From Lolium rigidum (taxonomy: Eukaryota > Streptophyta > Magnoliopsida > Poales > Poaceae), in assembly GCF_022539505.1 (NCBI RefSeq), contig NC_061508.1, positions 347,213,484-347,277,483 on the forward strand: DNA of 64,000 nt, written 5' to 3'. Made by a program: the position numbers and the translations under genes. How positions within the stretch are numbered: the first letter of the stretch is position 1; each line of letters begins with the position of its first letter. A model generated the notes under the pieces. The model did no database searches. It saw nothing but the letters and a program-made list of their open reading frames with translations, and was not told where the DNA came from. Positions 46,936 to 58,303 of the stretch are shown piece by piece.

Positions 46936-48140
46936 ATGGCCCCTCCTAATCGCACCGACAACGCGATGATGCAACCGCTGCAAACCCCGCTTGCCGACCG
47001 AGAAGTCGAGAGAGCTGAGCGCCAAGCAAACATTGCCTGCACCGCAATGTATAGCTCAAGGCCATGGAAACCACGATCACCCCGGATCGAAGCTAAAGAA
47101 CTTTCAACACACCAACCCTCCGGTATTCAGCAAGACTGAAGAGCCCCTAGATGCTGATGACTGGCTCCAGACCATGGAGAACAACCTCGAAGTTGCGCAA
47201 GTGGAAGCCGCAGAGAAAGTGCTGTTCGCCACGCACTACTTAGCAGGACCAGCCAGAGCTTGGTGGACCAGCACCCGTGCCATGAATGCAGGACAGATGA
47301 TGACCTGGGAAGACTTCAAGCTGAAGTTTAGTAAATATCATGTGCCCCAAGGACTAATAAAAAAGATGAGAGACGAGTTCCGTGAACTCAAGCAAGGAAG
47401 GATGTCCGTGGTAGAATACCGCGACAGGTTTCTCACTCTGTCAAGGTACGCCCCGGATGAGACCGACACAAATGAAAAGAGAAAGGAAAGATTTCTGAAC
47501 GGACTACACGACGAGATGCAGACTGTGTTAGTGAACATTCCGTTCGCTGACTTAGAAGCCCTGGTAGACTCAGCCATACAGATGGAAGGAAAGCTGCATC
47601 AGGCCAATGAGAACCGCAAGCGCAGAATGATGAATCAGAATGGACCCCACCATACCCAGAAGTACCGCAATAACTCCTCTGGAGGATTCACACCAAGATA
47701 CAACAAGCCCCCTGCCCAGAATAATCGCCCCAACTACACCAACAACAACGGAGGACCCCCGAAGCCCGGAGGCAACAACAACAACAACAACAACAACAGA
47801 CCACCACAACAACAACCACCCCAACAAAGCAACAAGCAACAATGGAAACAACAACAACACCAATACCGGCCCGAGGACCGGAAGCAATGCCATCCCCGTC
47901 AACCCGAAGGACAAGTCAACTGTAAACTGCTATGAATGTGGAGTTGTGGGCCACTACTCCAATGAGTGCCCCAAGAAGCTTGCCAAGATTGCCGCCAATA
48001 CCGCAGCACCTGCTCAACAACAGCGTCGCTTCGCCGGTAGAAGGAACCAGAACAACAACAACGGCCGCCTCTACCACATGACTGCCACTGAAGCTCGGGA
48101 AGCACCACAGACCATGCCAAGTATGTCTTCCTGTAAATAA
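46936..48140 (+). pseudogene. gag polyprotein with CCHC zinc knuckle, frameshifted
   Basis: The start is probably ATG 46936 (MAPPNRTDNAMMQPLQTPLA). The frame changes around 47060-47120, then runs as the long capsid-type domain: PPVFSKTEEPLDADDWLQTM, ARAWWTSTRAMNAGQMMTWE, YRDRFLTLSRYAPDE and FLNGLHDEMQTVLVNIPF. These are typical Ty3/Gypsy retrotrans_gag phrases. A Gln/Asn-rich low-complexity tract follows (47760-47880). A second frame change precedes the zinc knuckle CYECGVVGHYSNEC (CX2CX4HX4C, about 47927-47970) and a basic tail ending at 48140. The family normally has one continuous frame, so this copy needs two frameshifts corrected. Gag would package the RNA in particles. No pol follows: the polypurine tract begins 60 bases later. 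Confidence 0.85.
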
Positions 48141-48199
48141 AATGCTCAATCTCTCTTAGGAACCTAACTTTTCTTAAAATCTCGGGACGAGATTTGTTT

Positions 48200-48211
48200 A
48201 AGGGGGAAGGG
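48200..48211 (+). other. Polypurine tract
   Basis: AAGGGGGAAGGG lies directly before the right LTR and is the plus-strand primer. Confidence 0.85.
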
Positions 48212-48213
48212 TT

Positions 48214-51200
48214 TGTAACAACCAAAAAATTTCAAAACAAACAAAATGAATTTCCCTAGTTCCAAATTTTGGAACCAACAAAAACTTTTGTTAAAATAAG
48301 ATTGATACATATAGATCTTGTTTAAATCTTGTGTTTTGCCATGATGAGTGTGATTATGCTTTTGTGCTAAACCCTAAAACCCTAAAGTGATCAAGTGAAG
48401 GTCACCAACCAAATAAAATAAAAGAGAAAGAAAGCAAATAGGAAAAATCTTAAACCCTAATCTTCTCCTTAAATCAATTGGATATATTTTGAGAAACACA
48501 AAATAAAATAAAAGACATATGGGAACATCTAGCCCTAATAGGTAAATCTTGAACCCTACCTTTATTAATTATGCTAAATGGTGGTGAACCATTATGAACC
48601 CCACTAAGCCCTAAAACTCACCCCTCTTTTCACCACCTGGGTTAAATTAAAATAAAAGGAAATTAAATAAGAAAGATGCATATGTGCCTGTGGCTATATT
48701 TATAAAACTTTACCCTAAGCCTTTCTACCTTGCTTAGAGGTTTGGAAAATCTTCATGCACCTTACCTAGTACCTATCAAACCAAATCCAAGTGATTTCCA
48801 AAAGAATTAAGAAGAAACTAAAAATGCCATAGAGGCAAATGAGAGTAAAGTACAAATTTGTGAATTTAAGAATCTTGACCCTAGGACTTGTGTTGAATGG
48901 TTGGATCACTTCCATATACCCTTTCAATACTCAATAACATCAAATGGGCCTAGAACACTCAAATCAAAAATCAAATGCAACATATGCATAGAGGCATATG
49001 AGACACATAGCCATTTCACCAATTTTTGCCCTATGACATTAAACCTTGACCAAATGGTGTGCAACCATTTCTAAACTTCATATAACCCTAAATTGACCCT
49101 AACCCAGGTCCAAGTGAAGCAAAATCAACACTTTACAAAAATAATAAAAAGTGACACATCACCTCTTATGTGTTATGGCCATTTTTGCAAATCTTTGACC
49201 AAGACCTTTTGAAATGGATTCAATGGTTTGAAAATGTTTCTAAACCAATAAGAATCACATTTGAGTCAACCAAAGTCAATTCAATTGAAGAGAAATCACA
49301 TAGTGAGAAAATCCCCAAAATTCACTCACATACACTTAGCCCAAATTGCAAATCTTCAACCAAGGCCACCATGGCTTGATCTCTTGATTGTAGAATACTT
49401 ATATATGATAAAAGAACACATTTGCATCAAAGAAACAAGAATCAAATCAAAGGAAAATTTCAAAACTCACATACATGTGATAATGGTCATATCACCCCCT
49501 TTATAACATCTTCCCTACTTTACACCCCTGCCTTTGACTTTTCTTCAACCAATCTTGGTCAACTATGACCATGTCATCCAAGACCATGTCAAGGTCAACA
49601 ACTTTCATGTTGACCATCTCCGTTGAAGTTGACTGGGTTGACCAGAATAGAGGAGACAAGAGGAGACATTGAAATAAAGAGAAGATCATCTCACTTTTGC
49701 CATCTTGCATTTCTTCACCAAATTGACCACCACCACCACCATTCCACTTCTATGAATATATGAATAAGACCCACCAAAGGAATTTCAAAATTTTGAAAAC
49801 TTTTCTCTTGCGGGCATTTAATCAAACACATGGCAGGCAGGAGTAAACTTTGTGCCCATACCTCAATTTTACCTTGGACCAGGTCCAACCCTGACCATCC
49901 CTGCTGCTCTGGAGACTCACCACACCCCTGGGCACCAGTACAGGCCACTGCACCCCTCTCTCTTGGTCACCATGACCAAAACCCAACCCATGCCGGCCAC
50001 CATTGACACCCACATGCTCACCCCCTCTCCTCTCACATCCATCTCCCCTCACCATGTCAACTGACTCCCCCTGACCCTCCTGAAGCTGACCATGCATGCC
50101 CTTGACCAAGTTGACATCGCCACCGGCCAGAAACTGACGTGAACCGACGCGCCCAGAGACGCCCACGCGCGCCAGGACACGCACGATGACGTCCCGGAGC
50201 GCGACGAACGCCGCCGTGCCCCGTCGACTCGGTGCTCCCCTCGACCCCTCCTTTCACCTACGGCCTCACCTCGACGTCGGCTACCTCACGGACAACGCCG
50301 CTTGGACGCGCACGCCTCGTAGCCGTCGTCACGGACGACGACCATCCGCCGCAGTACCCCGGCGTCCGATGACGATAACGACGCGACTACACCACCTCTG
50401 GCCTCGCCATGACGCGCGTCAGCACCGCGGTGACATCGCCAACACGTCCGAACCTTCGCCGATGACGCTAGCCCACCGTAGCCATCCCCACACCGTCGAC
50501 CTGCCCCGCACCCCTCGGCCTCGACCGCCCGCTATAAAAGGAGGGCGCCCTTGCCCCAAATTCTCACACCACCTCGCTCCACTACCTCCCCTGAATCTCC
50601 CGGACTCCTTCCCCTCTCCAATTAAGCCCGAGGCCGCCGGAATTTGGACGGAGTCCGCCGCCACGGAAGCTCAGCGCCGCCGTTGATTTCCTCCACCCCA
50701 CGCTCTCGCCGCGACCACCCTCTGCCTCCTCATCCTCGACAACGCCGCCGCGAACCCTCGCTGTGCCTCGCCGGAGCTCCGGTAAGCCGCCAGCACCAAA
50801 CCCTTGCCGTGCCTGCGCCACCGCTCGTCGACGTCGACGACGACCCTGCGTCGTTAGATCCCCTTTTAATCCTACGGTCCACAACACAGCATACCGGTTC
50901 GGTGTTTTAAAAGAAACTGACAGTGGACCCCACTGTCAGGCGGCCCGCGAGCATTGCCAGCTTAGCTGGGCCGGCCCAATTTAGTTTCCCGCCCGCGTTT
51001 GAAATTCAAACTTCGTTTTATTTATTGTCTGTGTTTTTGCTCTCACATGCTTTGCCAAATCTTTAATAATTTCAAATCTGCTCGGTCATTTTTGATAAAT
51101 TTTATATAATTAGAAAGCTCATGAAAGGTCCCAGCCAACCACACTGGATTCAAATCAAAATATGTTGTAGAATTTGAATAGTAAAATTAACAAACCAAGT

Positions 51201-53947
51201 AACTTTTCAAACTTCAAACAATTCTTAAAAATCAACCATAAACTATTTTGAGGTGGTTCCACCTCTCAAAATTCACATTTCAAATACTCTAATTGATTAT
51301 GTGAAAATATGATATGGGTACTGTACATGATCATGGGCTAAACCCAAATAATGGCTATCTGGCCATGTCTAGCTCATTTTAAACTATTTCAAAAATAGTA
51401 TTTAAATTGTATGAGGTGTAGCATCTCATTTAAATCATTAATCCAAGTGATTCAATGAGAGTTGATGACACATGTATTAATGACACATATGTTCTTATTT
51501 GAAAATATTAAATCTTTCATAGTAGTATTTAAAGTGTTCAAAACTACTTATTAAATCATATGAGATGCTTTGGTCTCATTTAAATCTTTGTCTCAAGTAA
51601 TTCTACATGAGGTAGAGACCATGGTCTATTAACTCTCATAGTGAATTATTTGATGATATTAAATCATTACTATGTTGGTATTAAATTGTATGAGGTGTTC
51701 ACCTCATTTAAATCATTTTCTCAAATGATAAGTATGAAGAGGTTGACTTTGGTCAACCTAGGTCATATATTATTCATAAGAGAAATTAAATCTTAATAAG
51801 ATAATGAGAGGAAATTATTTCTCTAAGTAATCAAAAGTAACACCTTATTTAGTATGTGAGGAAATTATTTTCCTAAATAAGAAAACAACACCTCTACCCA
51901 CTTAATAGTTATGAGTGGTGCTAGTTTACTTGTGTAAATTATATGAGGTGTTTCACTTCATTTAAATCTTGTCCCAAGTGCTTTCATATGAAGTTTGAAC
52001 CCCTGGTCCAATACTCTCACATGAAATACTTGAAGATATTAAATCATAATAGGCATTATTAAATGGTATGAGGTATCCCTACCTCATTTAAATCATTTTC
52101 TCAAATGATGATGATGAATGGTTGACTTAGGTCAACATAAATTCATATGTGATGGTTTGAGAAATTAAATCTTAAAGAAGATTCAATGAGAGGAAATTAT
52201 TCCTCAAGAACTATATGGAAACTATCATTTACATATAAAATGAGAGGAAATTATTCTTCCTCAAGGCAATACCCCCAATGCACCAAATTGTATTAATTGT
52301 GTGCATAGAATAGTTTGTGTGAATATATATGATGTTGGAATAGCCAATGAATTATTTGGTGATTGTATCCTCGTATTCGTTTATAGACGCTAGTACCGGG
52401 GACTATCCGGAAGAGGAGGTTTTCTACCAAGAAGAAGAAGAAGAAGGTCACTTTGATCATTTCCCCAACCAAGGCAAGCTAACACCCTTGCAAGCTAATA
52501 TTCTTGCAAAGTGCAAAGCTCTACTAGAGCAAGGCACACTCACCAATTACTTTATGCTTCATGATCCCATCCCAAGTTTTATTCTTCCCAACTTTTACTT
52601 TGATTTTTATAACTTGCTTTTATAGTTAACTTTGGTCTAGAGATAGAGTACTACAAGAGTATCAAACTTAGCCTAGAAAGCTATAAGCTAAGTTAGCACC
52701 CCTCATGACTAGTTGCTAGTGCTAAATGAATAAAATTGACTACTCTAGATGGGAACTTGTGAAATGAAATGACTTTGAAAACCTTGGAATGATGAGTCAT
52801 TCTATTGAAATATTTTGAAGGTGAATATGACTGGTGAATGACTTGGTGAATTTTACCCAAAACTGATGGTTGGGTTCGGATGCGATACCATTCCAATTTT
52901 ACAAGTACCCCCACAATACCTGAAATGGGTAAGGCTTAGCTGGAAATTTATGTATCTTAGTATGGGTTCCCTCTAAACAAGCGTCATCGGGGTTAGGCTA
53001 AAGGCTGCCTCTACAACAAAAGAAATGATGAGAAATGACGTGGAACGAGGTGAATGTCCGGCCCAAGCCTCGTGCGGTTCCCGGGTTAACGGTTGGTTTT
53101 CACCGGGAGGCCAAGCTCATGGGGAGAGGTGCCTATACTAGGGTATGTAAGTGAAAGGTTATGGTTGGTAGTCCGCACACGGAGTGTGGTAAATCAGAGT
53201 CGATTAACCACGACGGATTATTGCAAATGTTGTGGCACAAGTGTACGACCTCCGCGAGTGTAGAACTATTCGAATAGCCGCGTCCACGGTTACGGACGAT
53301 TGGAAAGGCCATCTTGTTCCGTCATCGGACCATTTTCAAAAATGTGACATGTGAAGGGTGACTTGTGATTTGAACTTGAAATGGTGACTTTGAATTGAAT
53401 CACAACGAGTTGTGGGAATGACACTAATGTTCCCACTTGAGTAAGTTAGGCAAATGAAGAGGTTTTGTTACTAAAGTGCTTATGAAATAAAACTGGCTTT
53501 ATGCAAATGAAACTAGAGCTTAGGACTCCCCTTACTATAGTTGATAGTGCTTACATTAGTATTAGTTTGCGAGTACTTTAAAGTACTCATGGCTTTGTCC
53601 CTGGCTATTCAAATGGCCGGACTATGAAGAAGGAGTACCAGAACCCGGAAGAAGGACAGCGGGACGTCTACGACAACTAGGATCACTCCTGACGTCAACG
53701 GTTACTGTGGAATAGATGGACTACTACTACGCTACTTCGCTTCCGCTATGTGTTTTGTATTTGATCAATAGATCAACTAGTATTGTAATGAGACCTGGAT
53801 CATGTGATCCCGTGTTGTAAGACAGTTATGCGTTGTAATGAATGATGTGTTGTGATATTAATCTATTATGTCTCGCAAAAACAATATTCCTGGGATTGCG
53901 ATGAATGGCATAATAGGCATCTGGACTTAAAAATCCGGGTGTTGACA
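48214..53947 (+). mobile_element. Right (3') LTR of the gag-only element, 5734 bp, complete
   Basis: It starts TGTAACAACC and ends GTTGACA. It is near identical to the left LTR; the differences seen cluster in GC-rich segments (about 49890-49950 and 53070-53215) and are mostly C/T or G/A. The bases after it, CTTCA at 53948-53952, would be the right target duplication. The left one is hidden in the gap. Confidence 0.95.
50532..50541 (+). promoter_or_regulatory. TATA box of the right long LTR
   Basis: CTATAAAAGG is at the same place as in the left LTR. In a 3' LTR it could drive transcription outward into the gene-like region to the right, though 3.4 kb of LTR lies in between. Confidence 0.65.
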
Positions 53948-54328
53948 CTTCACAAGCATGTGTAGGCACTCCAAGAGGTAGTGGAGGCATGAAGTTGTTG
54001 TTGCAGGTCATAGACGAGCCTCTGATGCTCGCATCAACGTGCATGTGGCTTCGGCGGAGGGAATTGTGCCCAATGGCAAAAGCCCTATGAGCAATTCTTA
54101 TTGTCTACCGAAGCAAGTTATTATATTAAAGGAAGCATGAACTATTTTAGTTGGAAGCAGTTATATCCTTTGTAGGAAGCTATTTGTTTCATTCAAAACG
54201 GATACACGGTTCTTTTCTAAGAGAAATATATGCTCTTATGGAAGCAAATGTTGATAGAAACAATGTTTGTTACATTGGAAGCAAACACTATTTTATTTGT
54301 AAAAAAATATTCTCCGTTGGAATGTAAC
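53948..54328. other. Intergenic DNA with GGAAGCA-type motifs, interrupted by SMART
   Basis: No gene is recognised. From 54131 on, GGAAGC(A/T) recurs every 20-60 bases (near 54132, 54151, 54174, 54239 and 54279), and again on the far side of the SMART insertion (near 55694, 55776, 55800, 55821 and 56051). The whole stretch was probably one element or low-copy repeat before SMART inserted. Its ends were not found. Confidence 0.4.
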
Positions 54329-55553
54329 TGTTGTGAAGTGTATAAGTAGATTGCCTTTCCCTTTCCATCAGTTCGGACTTTTGGTTCAAGTGGCTAGTGC
54401 ATGAAGCTTAACATGGTATCAGAGCCCAAGGCCTCGAGTTCAAATCATGGCTTTCACATGATTTTCGCAATTAAGTCTAAAAATTGCTGTTACCCCGGTT
54501 TTCGCAATTAAGCCTAAAAAATTGCTGTTGCCCCCCTCTTTAGCCACCGTTGTTTCGGTGTGCTCTTCTTCTTTCACGTGTTGACTTTCTCTTCTCCCGT
54601 CACACGCGAGTGGGGGTGTTGTGAAGTGTATAAAGTGGATTGCCTAGCCCTTTCCATCAGTTCGGACTTTTGGTTCAAGTGGCTAGTGCATGAAGCTTAA
54701 CATGGTATCGTAGCCCCGGTCTCAAGTTCAAATCCTGGCTTTCACATGGTTTTCGCAATTAAGCCTAAAAATTGCTTGTTGCCCCCTCTTTAGCCACCGC
54801 TGTTTCGGTGTGCTCTTCTTCTTTCACGTGTTGACTTTCTCTTCTCCCGTCACACGCGAGTGGGGGTGTTGTGAAGTGTATATGTGGATTGCCTAGCCCT
54901 TTCCATCAGTTCGGACTTTTGGTTCAAGTGGCTAGTGCATGAAGCTTAACATGTTGTGAAGTGTATAAAGTAGATTGCCTAGCCCTTTCCATCAGTTCGG
55001 ACTTTTGGTTCAAGTGGCTAGTGCATGAAGCTTAACATGGTATCAGAGCCCCAGGTCTCGAGTTCAAATCCTAGTTTTCACATGGTTTTCGCAATTAAGC
55101 CTAAAAATTGTTGTTGCCCCCCTCTTTAGCCACCGCTGATGCCCTGTTTCGGTGTGCTCTTCTTCTTTCACGTGTTGACTTTCTCTTCTCCCGTCACACG
55201 CGAGTGGGGGTGTTGTGAAATGTATATGTGGATTGCCTAGCCCTTTCCATCAGTTCGGACTTTTGGTTCAAGTGGCTAGTGCATGAAGCTTAACATGGTA
55301 TCAGAGCCCCAGGTCTCAAGTTCAAATCCTGGCTTTCACATGGTTTTCGCAATTAAGCCTAAAAATTGATGTTGCCCCCCTCTTTAGCCACCACTGATGC
55401 CCTGTTTCGGTGTGCTCTTCTTCTTTCACGTGTTGACTTTCTCTTCTCTCGTCACACGCGAGTGGGGGTGTTGTGAAGTGTATAAGTAGATTGCCTTTCC
55501 CTTTCCATCAGTTCGGACTTTTGGTTCAAGTGGCTAGTGCATGAAGCTTAACA
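54329..55553 (+). mobile_element. SMART small-LTR retrotransposon as a tandem array with six LTRs
   Basis: LTRs of 85-86 bp start TGTTGTGAAG and end AGCTTAACA. They lie at 54329-54413, 54617-54702, 54867-54951, 54952-55037, 55211-55295 and 55469-55553. Four internal segments (203, 164, 173 and 173 bp) begin with a TGGTATCAGAGCC primer site (degraded in the second) and end with a GAGTGGGGG polypurine tract. The third and fourth LTRs abut directly without internal DNA. The whole array is flanked by one 5-bp target duplication, GTAAC (54324-54328 and 55554-55558). An 85-bp LTR and conserved short interior match the SMART family described from grasses, whose single elements are about 0.3 kb. It has no coding capacity. 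Confidence 0.88.
54437..54447 (+). promoter_or_regulatory. Box B-like (pol III) motif in SMART internal segment
   Basis: AGTTCAAATCA here, and AGTTCAAATCC at 54725, 55061 and 55319, match the tRNA box B consensus at ten of eleven places (nine in this copy). A TGGCTAGTGC box A-like motif lies about 45-50 bases upstream near the LTR end in each unit. Activity is not shown. Confidence 0.35.
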
Positions 55554-55558
55554 GTAAC

Positions 55559-56200
55559 AACCCAGGTTTTAGGAACGCAAAAGGGTAGAAGTAGGATTTG
55601 TGCATTCATCTGAAAATGTGGGGGAAATATTTGTGAAATGGTACTTTCATTAGTGTTATATCAACGACTGGTCTGGTGGGCAGGGTCACCGCATGGAAGC
55701 AATGTTTATACAAGCAAATATTTGTTGCATCTTTTCTACTATGAAAATAATAAGGTAACGACCTCCAGTTGCCTTGGAAGCAATCTTGTTGGCCAACGGG
55801 AAGCAAAATTATCTTGGTAGGAAGCAAAATTAAGTTTCACTAGAAAGTATATTTTACAGAAGAAAACGATGCTCCGTCAATGAAAAATAATGCTTCTGGC
55901 AAAAAAAAAAGGTTGATGTGATTAGGCAAAAACACAATTAATTTGCTATCTTTATTAGTGGCAAACAACTCATTATTTCCCAAATATAGTTTCTAAAATT
56001 ATGGGATTATTTTGGATAGATCGCGTGTATTATGGTAGCAGTTTAAATGGAAGCGTGCAATTAGCTGCTGGAATCACGGAAATAACTGTGCATGGCCTGG
56101 TTGATCATCCAGCGGCCACCCTGATTCTAATCCTACGGCCAACTACTAGTCCGATATGAAGCTGAAATCGGCTTCCGATTCCTAGCGCCCCCCCACTCAA
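55559..56200. other. Intergenic, continuation of the GGAAGCA-motif DNA
   Basis: It is AT-rich, has five or more further GGAAGC motifs up to about 56055, and has no convincing open frame. It ends in a short GC-richer stretch (56090-56200) of unknown nature. Confidence 0.35.
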
Positions 56201-56232
56201 TCACAAACTAGCCATCAACTCATCTAGTCATT

Positions 56233-56335
56233 TACCGAAAACTAGGAAGGAGATAATTTGTCAGCATCCTCAAGCCTAAACAATTAACACTGAATACCGA
56301 AAACTAGAAAGGAGATAATTTGTCAGCATCCTCAT
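56233..56335. repeat. 62-bp tandem duplication
   Basis: The block TACCGAAAACTAG(G/A)AAGGAG and the following ATAATTTGTCAGCATCCTCA occur at 56233 and 56295 with only one change in the first 35 bases. Confidence 0.8.
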
Positions 56336-56689
56336 TCCTATATCAAGTAGAGAGCTCCAAATGGTCAGGTAATAATATATTTCAATTTCTGGTTAAACAA
56401 TGAGCTAGTAAAGAGACAGAGATCCCATGTGATAGCACATCAAGAAAAATGATCATACAATTTGTTAGCTTATTACAATAAATCAAATATCCGTGTGATC
56501 CAAAATAAGTGTCGGAGGCAGTACAACATAAACCAACATGTTTACGGATGGTGAGGGTTTTCTTGAGGAGAATGCAAGAACTGAAAGAGGTTTATCTCTG
56601 AGATCCATTCTTAGGTGCAGCACATCTTTTTTTTTAGGAACAGAACACATCGATTCCCTTAAATCAAAGACACAGCGATATTGCTGATC

Positions 56690-57050
56690 ATCAGCACATT
56701 TATAGATTTCGGCCGGTCTTCTGGCCACTAGGGTGTGCAACCTTATTACAAGCACGAGGGCTGTAAGAAAAATAACTAAGCTAAAGCTGAGGGGAATTGT
56801 TGAACAAATGTCTCTGTAGAGGAGAATTCCCTCAGTGCGACATCATACTCATTTCCTTGGACCGCACTGATGAGGTTCTGTGAATCAGATTCCAAGTGAA
56901 ACCATTCACCAAAGTTGCCGTGTATATTGTATTTGCACATGCTTCAGCCTCTGACCTATCCCGGTTCGTATCTAAGCCCTATTCATCTTTTAATTTAGAT
57001 TGATTAAAAGCGCCATCCACATTGATTTTGATGTATACAAACCCTGAACA
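56690..57050 (-). pseudogene. RNase H-like (RVT_3) domain pseudogene
   Basis: On the - strand, from 57050, the frame fragments read YIKINVDGAF, then (after a stop) RSEAEACANTIYTATLVNGF, then in another frame FHLESDSQNLISAVQGNEYD, and finally an RACNKVAHP-type end near 56720. Those are the signature steps of the RVT_3 RNase H-like family (the Asp of DGAF, the Glu of AEA, the Asp of ESDSQ, and the NKVAH tail), found as the C-terminal domain of plant non-LTR retrotransposon polyproteins and as many free-standing copies. Stops and frameshifts break it within 120 codons. No reverse transcriptase is next to it, so it is an isolated relic. It sits between the SMART array and the fucose synthase gene. 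Confidence 0.75.
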
Positions 57051-57130
57051 AGAACTGCATTTCTAGACTTGGAGAAAATATAACCTTTGGCATTTTTGCC
57101 TTGCAAGAACAAAGTTAACTTTTTCTCAAG

Positions 57131-58075
57131 TCTCATAGGTCCCTTTCCCATAACGAGATCAAAATCATTAGAAATATTATGTTTTCTGCAGAACCACCAA
57201 GTCTCATAGGTCCCTTTCTCATATGAAGTTTTACATTTTCCTTACTATTTTTTCAAATCTCAATATGTTCTCAAATCTCAATTTTTTTTCTTCTTCGATA
57301 ATGATATTAAAATCACTAAAATTAATTCTCCTGCACTAATTCTTATATTCTGAATCGCATCAACAGTCAGGTATGTACTCTTCAGAACCTCATAAAGGAA
57401 AAACAATTATGCTGAACTGACAAGTAATTGTGTGTATGCCAATTGCAGAATCAAAAGGCATAAGCCATCAACCTTGCATAAAATAGATTGTGTGTAGTGT
57501 AGACTAGATATTATACAATGTATAAAGTGTTGCATAGGTCAAGGTCACTAGATATGTTAATTTATCTCTACAGCGATTCACTATGAACTTGTTAAAAATC
57601 TGAATTGCGTCAACAGTCAGTCAACTAATCAGAATCTTCCGACACATTATGAATTCATGATTCCCACAAAGGAAAAACGATTATGCAGAGCCACCAAGGG
57701 ATTGTGAGTAGGAGTAGGCCAGTTACCATCCACCTCATAATAAGTGTTACACTCTTTTTAATATTTTCTCAAATCACTTTTTTTTCTTCTCTGATAATGA
57801 CATTATAATCACTAGAAATTAGTTTCCTCTGCACGAAACATTCCAAACTTTAAAAATCTGAATTGCATCGACAGTCAAGTAAGCAGACTCTTCAGGACCC
57901 TTGACGCTTCACATAAAGAAAAAAAAGCAAGTATGCCAAGTGATTGTGTTTAGTCCAATTGCTGATTTAAAGGGCATAAGCAATCAAGCTTGCAAAATAA
58001 AAAAAGATATCATGCTGAACGGGCAAGGGATTGTGTATAGACTAGATATTATACAATGTATAAAGTGTTCCATTC
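57131..58075. repeat. Old, diverged tandem duplication downstream of the GDP-fucose synthase gene
   Basis: A block of about 250 bases (57285-57530) is repeated at 57780-58072. Shared landmarks are the TTTTTCTTCTTC/GATAATGA start, AATC(G/A)CATC(A/G)ACAGTCA, GGCATAAGC(C/A)ATCAA, and GACTAGATATTATACAATGT, then ATAAAGTGTT. A shorter third copy (57600-57725) keeps the ACAGTCA and AAAGGAAAAAC parts. The phrase AGTCTCATAGGTCCCTTTC is also doubled at 57131 and 57200. Confidence 0.75.
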
Positions 58076-58303
58076 TCTGTAAACAATAAATTATGCTCAA
58101 CATGAATTAAGATTCTTATGGTACACTAATTTGAGGGATCCATACATTATTCAACCAACACAAAATAACCTCTTCTATTTCTGTGATCCTCTTGTACCTT
58201 GTAATTGTGTGATCCAGTAACCAACAAGAATAGAAACACTACTGATCATATCATGATACAAGCTGTTTGTCAAAAGCAATGCTGAACATGAATAGCAGCA
58301 GTG

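Larger units (their letters stand above)
40219..53947 (+). mobile_element. Non-autonomous LTR retrotransposon with 5.7-kb LTRs and gag only (TR-GAG/LARD type)
   Basis: It has left LTR (to 45952), primer site, short internal region (45953-48213) with an extra ORF and gag, polypurine tract and right LTR (48214-53947). The internal region is only about 2.3 kb. It has no protease, reverse transcriptase, RNase H or integrase, so the element depends on enzymes from a relative. The LTRs are near identical (one change noticed in the first 1.3 kb compared; most others lie in GC-rich parts), which points to a recent insertion. Very long LTRs with a small interior recall the barley LARD Sukkula, but the family identity is not claimed. 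Confidence 0.9.

Noticed and set aside
54390..54450. A tRNA gene
   Set aside because: Box A- and B-like motifs and a T-arm-like stretch are present, but no acceptor stem or cloverleaf can be formed. The match to tRNA-Met is the retrotransposon primer site.
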